64,000 nt of DNA, from positions 73,948 to 137,947 of the forward strand of contig NZ_BBQH01000017.1 in the NCBI RefSeq assembly GCF_018397995.1, read 5' to 3'. Both the position numbers and the translations under genes were made by a program. This DNA comes from Rhizomonospora bruguierae. Lineage in GTDB: Bacteria > Actinomycetota > Actinomycetes > Mycobacteriales > Micromonosporaceae. Below the pieces are notes generated by a model. It was not told where the DNA came from, did not search any database, and saw only the letters and a list, made by a program, of their open reading frames with translations. This document shows positions 45,325 to 64,000 of the stretch, piece by piece; positions within the stretch are counted from its first letter, which is position 1, and each line of letters opens with the position of its first letter.

Positions 45325-47035
45325 ATGCAACGACGGAGGGTGGCCGCGGCGGCCACGGTATTGGCAGTCGCGGTCCCGTGTCTGGTCGCGATGGGGACGT
45401 CGGCCGCGGCGGCGCAGGGCCTTCCGACCTGCGCGGATCTGGCGGTCGACCCGGCCCGGGGTCTGGTGGGGAACCCCGCGGTGGTGAGCGTCGCCTCGTC
45501 GGAGCAGGAGACGTCGGGCATGGCGTACTGCCAGGTGGACGTCAACTGGTCCACCCCGGGCGTGTCCGGGCCCGCCGCCGGCTACGCCGACGGTGAGTCA
45601 CAGTCCATCACCATGCGATTCGCGCTGCCGGCCCGGGGATGACTGGACCGGACGAATGATCATGACCGCCGGCGGCGGATCCCAGGGCAGCGTCCCGGAC
45701 CTCCGGAGCATGATCACGATGGGGGCGATCGGCGGGGGCACCGACTCCGGCCACGGCCCGGGCTCGGACTTCGGTGTCATCCAGGAGACGAACACCCTGG
45801 ACACCGGGAAGATCACGGACTGGATCGGCCGGTCCAACGGCCTCGCGGTACGGCTGGCCAAGGAGATCGCCAGGACCTACTACGGCAGTCCGGTCAGCTA
45901 CACCTACTGGCAGGGCTTCTCCGGCGGTGGACACATGGGCTGGACCCAGGTGACCCAGTACCCGGAGGAGTACGACGGCGCGCTGATCGGGGCGCCGGCC
46001 GCCGACTGGCAGCAGTTCCGGCTCGCCGACTCCTGGGATGAGATCGTCCGCAAGAAGGTCGCCCAGCAGACCGATCCGATCACGCAGGGGCAGATGACCG
46101 CGGCCACCGCGGCCGCCGTCGCGGCCTGCGACGGCGACGACGGGGTGCGCGACGGCCTCCTCGGCGACCCCCGTTCCTGCACCTGGAGCGCCACCAACAA
46201 CATCTGCGGCGCCGCCGGCGCTCCCGCGGCACCGAACTGCGTGAACAGGATCCAGGCCAACGGCATCGACACGATGTGGGACGGCCCGCGCAACAGCCAC
46301 GGGCTGCGGATCTGGTACCCGTACGACCGCGGCATCAACCTCGGCACGAGCACCACCACGCAGGCCAGCACCGTCCAGGTCATGCGGTGGAACCGCGCGG
46401 ACCTGACCTTCGACGGGAACAACCTGTACCAGGACCGGGAGTCGATCGCCCTCGCGGCCGCGGCCGGGGTGGACGTGACGAACGCCGTCACCTACGAACA
46501 GGAGGCGGTACTGACCGCGGCCACGACGGCCCGGCTCACCTCCGGCTGGCAGCGCGACATCACCAGGGCCCGCGACCTCGGCCTGAAAATCATGGTCTAC
46601 CACGGCACCGCGGACTCGGCGATCCAGTACCGCAACGATGTCGACCGCTACCGGCAGGCCGCCCGGTACTACGGCACGGGCCAGGCGAACTTCGCGGCCA
46701 TCCAGGACTGGTACCGCCTGTTCCTCGTGCCCGGTATGGGCCACTCCGCCCAGCCGTTCCTGCCCGAGTTGATGGCCTGGGTCGAGGACGGCGTAGCCCC
46801 CGACCGGATCGCCCGCACGAGCGGCTTCCCGGTCGTCTGTTCCTTCCCGCAGAAGGCCATCTACCGCGGAAGCGGCAGCACCAGCGACGCGAACAACTAC
46901 ACCTGTGGCGGCAACCTGGACGCCGACCCGGTCGCGCTCTGCCAGATGCCCAGCACCAAGTTCGGCCTCGAGGACAAGGCGGCGCTCAACACCAGTGAGA
47001 CCGGTATCCCGCCGGGCCAGTGCAAGAAGTCCTAG
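45325..47035 (+). pseudogene. Secreted tannase/feruloyl-esterase-family hydrolase, frameshifted
   Basis: Two overlapping frames make one protein of about 569 residues. The first (ATG 45325, GAGGAGGAG upstream) encodes a signal peptide (MQRRRVAAAATVLAVAVPCL, cleavage near AAAAQG) and the N-terminal part ending ITMRFALPARG at a TGA at 45640. The second resumes at once with DDWTGRMIMTAGGGSQG and runs to 47035. Removing one G from the GGGG at 45635-45638 restores the frame. The rest is intact: nucleophile YWQGFSGGGHMG, acid HGTADSAI, base PGMGHSAQ, and paired cysteines. Tannase-family enzymes cleave gallate or ferulate esters outside the cell. The shift may be a recent mutation or a sequencing error in the G run. 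Confidence 0.85.
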
Positions 47036-47047
47036 CCGCCTCGGTAC

Positions 47048-47083
47048 GGTGCCCTCGCTTGCGTCCGCACGAGCGAGGGCACC
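47048..47083 (+). terminator. Strong hairpin after the esterase gene
   Basis: Perfect 12-bp stem GGTGCCCTCGCT (47048-47059) with AGCGAGGGCACC (47072-47083) and a 12-nt loop, 13 bp after the esterase stop. There is no U-tract, as often in actinomycetes. Confidence 0.75.
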
Positions 47084-47288
47084 CTACTGCGACCACTATG
47101 GACTGTGGTGCCCCCGGGCGGGATGGCCAGGCGCACCGCCGGGAGCGGGCAGCGCCGGCGCCATGAGAGTCCATGAAGGACGGTTCGCGACGACCGCGGA
47201 GCGCCGGCGCGGGAACGCTCCCATTGACATCGGGCAACTTATCGATCACGCTGCCTATCAAGCGTCACCTCACGGGAGGAACTCAGCC

Positions 47289-47486
47289 ATGGTCCAGACC
47301 CTGAATCGGTTAGCCGACCGCGTCCTCGCACGTCTCGTCCCCACCGCGCAGGCGGACGCCGCCTGCGCCTACGTATGGGAAAGCTGTGGCTGCACGCTTG
47401 GCTTGCGCTACCGCCGCAAGTGCATGAACGGCTGCCCGCAAGTTCCCAACCACTGCTACCCCTGCGAGGCATGGGGCACCTGCTGA
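47289..47486 (+). CDS. Cysteine-rich secreted peptide precursor, 65 residues
   Basis: The ATG at 47289 has GGGAGGA nine bases upstream. Residues 1-24 form a leader (MVQTLNRLADRVLARLVP, then TAQADA) that is amphipathic rather than strongly hydrophobic but ends in A-D-A before A25-C26, a signal-peptidase-I type site. The 41-residue mature part has eight cysteines at 26, 33, 35, 45, 49, 56, 59 and 65, enough for four disulfides, plus two tryptophans (30 and 62) and a basic LRYRRK patch. The two downstream genes encode a membrane-anchored redoxin and a signal peptidase I, which fit disulfide formation and leader removal. A perfect TTGACA lies at 47224 but its -10 partner is poor. I do not recognise the family; it recalls the cysteine-dense MauA/MauD relation only in logic. 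Possible roles: antimicrobial peptide, enzyme subunit or surface protein. Confidence 0.8.
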   Translation: MVQTLNRLADRVLARLVPTAQADAACAYVWESCGCTLGLRYRRKCMNGCPQVPNHCYPCEAWGTC

Positions 47487-47683
47487 ATCGTGTCAGCGTC
47501 CACCGCGCCGCGGCCGGTCGCCGACACCGGTGACCGCCGTGGCCGGTGTTCCGGCCGCCCCGTTCGCCAAGGCGGTCGGCCGTCAGCCGCGGTCGCGGTC
47601 GTTCGCCCGGCTCCGCCGGTTCGGAACGCCCGCGGTACCAGGAAGGAGCCACCGTTGCCGGTGCAGGAACGAACGGGCGAGCG
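47487..47683. other. Spacer between peptide and redoxin genes
   Basis: 197 bp rich in GC dyads (for example GGTC at 47518 with GACC at 47531) that could attenuate transcription after the peptide gene. Frames through it look non-coding. Confidence 0.4.
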
Positions 47684-48199
47684 ATGACCGACGCACTGTT
47701 CGTCGCGGTGCTGTTCCTCGCCGCGCTCACGCTGTTCAATCTCATCGTCGTGCTCGGCGTGGTGCGCCGCCTACGCTCCTACGAGACGCGCCTGGGCGCC
47801 GTGGCGGAGCCGCCATTGGTGTCCACTATGGCGGCGGGTGAACAGGTGGGCGACTTCACCGCCTCCACCGTGGATGACCGAGTGGTGAGCCGCGCGTCCC
47901 TTGGCGGCCCGACGCTCGTCGGCTTCTTCTCGCCCAACTGCCCGGCCTGCCATGAGCGGCTCGGCGACTTCCGCGCCGCCGCGGACGGCCACCCCGGCGA
48001 CGTGCTGGCGGTCGTGGTCCGCGACGGTGGCGACGTCGCCCCGGTGCTCTCCGCGCTCGCCGGGACGGACGTGGTCATCGAGGAGCCGGAAGGGCCGCTG
48101 GCGCGGGCGTTCGGCGTCCGCGGCTTTCCGGCGTTCATCGCCGTCCGGGAGGAAGGCGTGGTCGAGTCGGTCGGCTTCCAGGTGCCTGTGCCGGCGTGA
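47684..48199 (+). CDS. Membrane-anchored thioredoxin-like redoxin (TlpA/MauD-like)
   Basis: 171 residues from the ATG at 47684; the frame extends upstream without coding character. One N-terminal membrane helix (ALFVAVLFLAALTLFNLIVVL) precedes a thioredoxin fold with the active site FFSPNCPACHERLGDF (CPAC) and the cis-proline loop VRGFPAFIAV. MauD proteins, which help oxidise the cysteine-rich MauA subunit, have a similar anchor and CPxC motif. Likely faces outside the membrane and oxidises or isomerises the disulfides of the peptide encoded upstream. No MauE-type electron partner is present. Overlaps the signal peptidase by 4 bp. Confidence 0.9.
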   Translation: MTDALFVAVLFLAALTLFNLIVVLGVVRRLRSYETRLGAVAEPPLVSTMAAGEQVGDFTASTVDDRVVSRASLGGPTLVGFFSPNCPACHERLGDFRAAADGHPGDVLAVVVRDGGDVAPVLSALAGTDVVIEEPEGPLARAFGVRGFPAFIAVREEGVVESVGFQVPVPA

Positions 48200-48795
48200 C
48201 CGGTGCTACCGGCCGCGCGGGCGCCGCGCTCGACCTCGCCTCACGGGCGTGGTCGGTGCCGCTGGCGGGCTACGCCGCGCTGGCGCTGCTTGCGGTCGCC
48301 CCGCTCGTGGCGGTGCTGTTGGTGCGGCGGCGATGGATGGTGGTCCGGGTGCGGGGCGGCAGCATGGCACCGGCCCTCCATGACGGTGACGTGGTCCTGG
48401 CGCGGCGGTGGACGGGCCGATCTAAGCGCCACGGCGAGGTGTCGTCGCCGGGCCGCGGCGATGTCGTGGTGTTGCACCGCCCCAGCGGTGCGGCGATACC
48501 CGCCGGAGCGGTCGCGGCGCCGCCGCTCAGGATGACGGCACCGCCGCCGAGCGCGACGGCTTCGGGCCGGTGGCTCATCAAGCGGGTGGTGGCGGTGGCA
48601 GGAGATCTTTTGCCGCCCGGCATACCGCCCGGTCGGGCACCGGCCGGTGTCGTCCCGCCCGGCATGGTCGTGGTCCTGGGGGACAGCGCGGGCTTCGACT
48701 CCCGGCTGTTCGGACCGGTCCCGCTCGACTCGATCCAAGCGACGGTCGTCAGGAGCCTGAGCCCGGGGTCGGTTCCCGCGTCGCGGCCCACCTGA
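48196..48795 (+). CDS. S26-family signal peptidase I
   Basis: 199 residues. Membrane helix LAGYAALALLAVAPLVAVLL near the N-terminus. Box B: MVVRVRGGSMAPALHDGD with the catalytic Ser. Box D: WLIKRVVAVAGD with the catalytic Lys. Box E: VVVLGDSAGFDSRLFGPV. A proline/alanine-rich insertion separates the Ser and Lys boxes. It overlaps the redoxin gene (GTGA), so it is a dedicated enzyme of this operon, fitting cleavage of the peptide leader after A-D-A, rather than the housekeeping peptidase. Confidence 0.92.
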   Translation: MTGATGRAGAALDLASRAWSVPLAGYAALALLAVAPLVAVLLVRRRWMVVRVRGGSMAPALHDGDVVLARRWTGRSKRHGEVSSPGRGDVVVLHRPSGAAIPAGAVAAPPLRMTAPPPSATASGRWLIKRVVAVAGDLLPPGIPPGRAPAGVVPPGMVVVLGDSAGFDSRLFGPVPLDSIQATVVRSLSPGSVPASRPT

Positions 48796-48802
48796 TGCTC
48801 GG

Positions 48803-48819
48803 CCCGCCCGCTGGGCGGG
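48803..48819 (+). terminator. GC hairpin after the signal peptidase
   Basis: CCCGCCC-GCT-GGGCGGG, 7-bp stem with 3-nt loop, 7 bp after the signal peptidase stop and ahead of the convergent glycosyltransferase gene. Confidence 0.5.
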
Positions 48820-48902
48820 GCCGGCGAGCGCGATCCGCTCGTGGCCCCGCCCGCTGACCGCGGCTGCGCGGCACCGCCCTCAGATCGATGGGGAGCCGGG
48901 GA

Positions 48903-50321
48903 TCAGGCCCCACGGAGGCGACGCAACAGCAGGGCACGCTGCTGCGGCGACAGCTGGCGTAGCCGGCGCGGCAGCTCGCCACCCGCGTTGGCCTCGGTGG
49001 GGCCTCCGCTTGCGGCGCCCGCACCGGCCGATCCGTCCACAAGCGACGCTATGAGCCGCGTGGCTCGAAGGGGCGCCGCGTGCTCCGGTTCGCCGGTGTA
49101 GCGCGTGGCGCGGTCCCGATAGCCCCGGTCGGCGAGGGCACCGTCGAGCTGCGCGGCGACCGCCGGGGCGGACCACTCGTGTTCGGCCGTCCAGCGGGCG
49201 AGACCGTGCGCCGCCAGTCGCTCGGCGTTGTCCGGCCGGTCGGCCCCGTACGCCATGATGACCTGCGGGGTCGCGCTGCGCAGCGCGCGTACGGCGGTGC
49301 CGATTCCGCCGTGGTGCAGCACCGCCGCCACCCGCGGAAATATCGCGGGAAAGGGCAGGCGGGGGTACCAGTGCAGCCCGGCGGGCAGCCGGTCGGGCAG
49401 GACGGCGCGGTCGGGCGTGACGACGAGACCGGCGCGGCCGGTACGGGCGACCGCGTCCAGTGCGACCGGATAGAACCGCTCGTGCAGCAGTTGCCCGGTG
49501 CCCCCGGTGACCAGCACCGGGGGTTGGTCGCCGGCGAGCAGCGCGGCAACCTCCGCCGGCACCTCCGGCTCGCTTCCGGTGGGCTCGGTTCCGGCCGGTT
49601 CGGTTGCGGTGGGCTCGGTTGCGCCGGGTTCGGTTCCGGCCGGCTTGGCTCCGGTGGGCTCGGTTCCGGTGGGTTCGGCGAACCCGGCCAGCTCGTCGCC
49701 GGTGACGAACCCGGCCAGCTCGGCCCGGGTCGGGGTGCCCGCCTCCTCGAACCACCGGGGCCACAACCCGATCGTGTGGGCCGGGCGCAGCCACCCGCTC
49801 CAGTCGCCGACCGGCGCGAGCCCGACCTCCGCGCGTACCTCGTCGATGCCGCCGGCGAGTCCGCGCGCCGCGTGCGCGGCGGCGACCGGCGCGACGACCA
49901 GTTGGACCGGTGCCACCGCCACCCAGGCCGCGGGCGCCCCGAGCAGGTCGGCGGCGATCCGTACGGACAGGGCCGAGGTGTGCCGGCCAACCAGGACGGT
50001 CCGATCCGGACGGTGCCGCTCGGCGAGCAGGTCGACCTCGCGGCGCATCTGCGCGAACAGGCCGGACCGCTGGTAGAACCGCCGCAGGTCGGCCGGGTGG
50101 CGTACCGCCAGCAGCTCCGCCGAGCCGGCCAGCATGTCCACATAGGACTCCCCGGTGTCGACGGCGGCGAAGTCAAGGCCCGCGCGGCGGGCGGTCCGTT
50201 CGTACGGCGCGTGCGTGCACAGCGTGACCTCGTGCCCCTGCCGCGCGAGGGCGCTGCCGATGCGGGCGAACGGTAACACGTCGCCGGCCGTGCCGTGAGT
50301 GACCATGAGAACTGTTGCCAT
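48903..50321 (-). CDS. GT1-type glycosyltransferase with low-complexity insert and NRPS-like tail
   Basis: 472 residues from the ATG at 50321 (AAGGAG four bases upstream). N-terminal VLMVTHGTAGDVLPFARIGSA is the MGT/UGT glycine loop; C-terminal donor half has VLVTGGTGQLL, GLHWYPRLPFPAIFPRVAAV and HHGGIGTAVRALRSATPQVI with FGADRP-like AYGADRPDNAERL. This is the macrolide/glycopeptide type of glycosyltransferase. Between the two halves lie about eight TEPTG-like pentads. The last 25 residues (GGELPRRLRQLSPQQRALLL and RRLRGA) resemble the segment found at the start of NRPS condensation modules. Divergent from the giant NRPS gene, so it probably glycosylates that peptide. Confidence 0.9.
   Translation of the reverse strand: MATVLMVTHGTAGDVLPFARIGSALARQGHEVTLCTHAPYERTARRAGLDFAAVDTGESYVDMLAGSAELLAVRHPADLRRFYQRSGLFAQMRREVDLLAERHRPDRTVLVGRHTSALSVRIAADLLGAPAAWVAVAPVQLVVAPVAAAHAARGLAGGIDEVRAEVGLAPVGDWSGWLRPAHTIGLWPRWFEEAGTPTRAELAGFVTGDELAGFAEPTGTEPTGAKPAGTEPGATEPTATEPAGTEPTGSEPEVPAEVAALLAGDQPPVLVTGGTGQLLHERFYPVALDAVARTGRAGLVVTPDRAVLPDRLPAGLHWYPRLPFPAIFPRVAAVLHHGGIGTAVRALRSATPQVIMAYGADRPDNAERLAAHGLARWTAEHEWSAPAVAAQLDGALADRGYRDRATRYTGEPEHAAPLRATRLIASLVDGSAGAGAASGGPTEANAGGELPRRLRQLSPQQRALLLRRLRGA
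49562..49680 (-). repeat. 15-bp coding tandem repeat in the glycosyltransferase
   Basis: Pentapeptide units of type T-E-P-[TA]-[GT] (TEPTG, TEPTG, AKPAG, TEPGA, TEPTA, TEPAG, TEPTG, SEPEV) encoded by 15-bp DNA repeats. It lies in the linker between the acceptor and donor domains, so length changes are likely tolerated. Confidence 0.85.
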
Positions 50322-50350
50322 GGCGCTCCTTCCGGGCACCCTGCCAGACA

Positions 50351-50372
50351 AATACGGGCATAGACCGGTATT
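50351..50372. promoter_or_regulatory. Imperfect dyad in the divergent glycosyltransferase/NRPS promoter
   Basis: AATACGGG (50351) faces CCGGTATT (50365-50372); 7 of 8 arm positions pair. Located 30 bp upstream of the glycosyltransferase start and 25 bp from the NRPS promoter, suitable as an operator for either. Confidence 0.35.
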
Positions 50373-50396
50373 GGGTCGGGGCGGGTGGCCATCTGC

Positions 50397-50425
50397 TTGA
50401 CGATCACTATTTCTGTTTGTAACGT
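50397..50425 (+). promoter_or_regulatory. Sigma70-type promoter of the giant NRPS gene
   Basis: TTGACG (50397-50402), 17-bp spacer, TAACGT (50420-50425). The spacer is AT-rich compared with its surroundings. Expected start near 50432 gives a leader of about 98 nt before the ATG at 50530. Confidence 0.6.
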
Positions 50426-50529
50426 ACGCCGCATGGAAGCGCTCCCATGGGGTGCGACCTGCTCTTTTGGACGCGGCACCAGGCAATTCGTGTGGTGGCC
50501 GACGGTGACGCTACGGGGGTACGTTCACC

Positions 50530-64000
<13,471 letters not shown>

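Overview
High-GC DNA with frequent GTG starts, 4-bp ATGA/GTGA gene overlaps, MIO, ATP-grasp and NRPS genes, an ECF sigma factor and PadR/IclR/TetR regulators: this is a chromosomal accessory region of a filamentous actinomycete (Micromonosporaceae or Pseudonocardiales look plausible; I cannot place it further). No rRNA, tRNA, CRISPR array or insertion sequence was recognised.

Region 1 (1-16951) looks like one specialised-metabolite locus. Two acyl-CoA dehydrogenases, a one-module NRPS (C-A-T-TE), a LysK-type M20 hydrolase and a LysX-type ATP-grasp ligase read leftwards. After a 1.3 kb gap, an ornithine-type aminotransferase, an L-amino-acid-ligase-like ATP-grasp enzyme, an SDR and an MFS exporter read rightwards. 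A FemAB/GNAT-like protein and another ATP-grasp enzyme read leftwards again. The LysX/LysK/aminotransferase trio recalls amino-group-carrier-protein chemistry, but no carrier protein is visible.

Region 2 (17245-28913) is a compact divergent locus around a MIO ammonia-lyase with a TAL-like His-Leu pair. It has an AMP ligase, two paralogous FAD oxidoreductases, an FMN alpha-hydroxyacid oxidase, an unusual membrane-anchored P450-like protein, a CPA2 antiporter and an OmpR-type two-component pair. An 11-bp-spaced direct repeat lies in the divergent promoter.

Region 3 (28963-41249) holds TetR/SGNH hydrolase with twin palindromic operators, a remnant of an ANL enzyme, a D-lactate dehydrogenase/pyruvate oxidase pair, a PadR-ABC-FtsX operon, an ECF sigma/DoxX divergent pair with a matching promoter, and a ChaB-like stress protein.

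Region 4 (41525-47035) is aromatic catabolism: IclR regulator, MFS transporter and 4-hydroxybenzoate 3-monooxygenase, then a secreted tannase/feruloyl-esterase-family protein broken by a 1-nt frameshift.

Region 5 (47289-48795) is a small operon of a 65-residue peptide with eight cysteines, a membrane-anchored redoxin and a type I signal peptidase. I consider it the best candidate for an undescribed system.

Region 6 (48903-64000) pairs a glycosyltransferase with a divergent giant ORF that runs off the window: a four-module NRPS whose third module has no A domain, a thioesterase with Cys in place of the nucleophilic Ser, a 12-residue tandem-repeat linker, and an MFS transporter in the same polypeptide.
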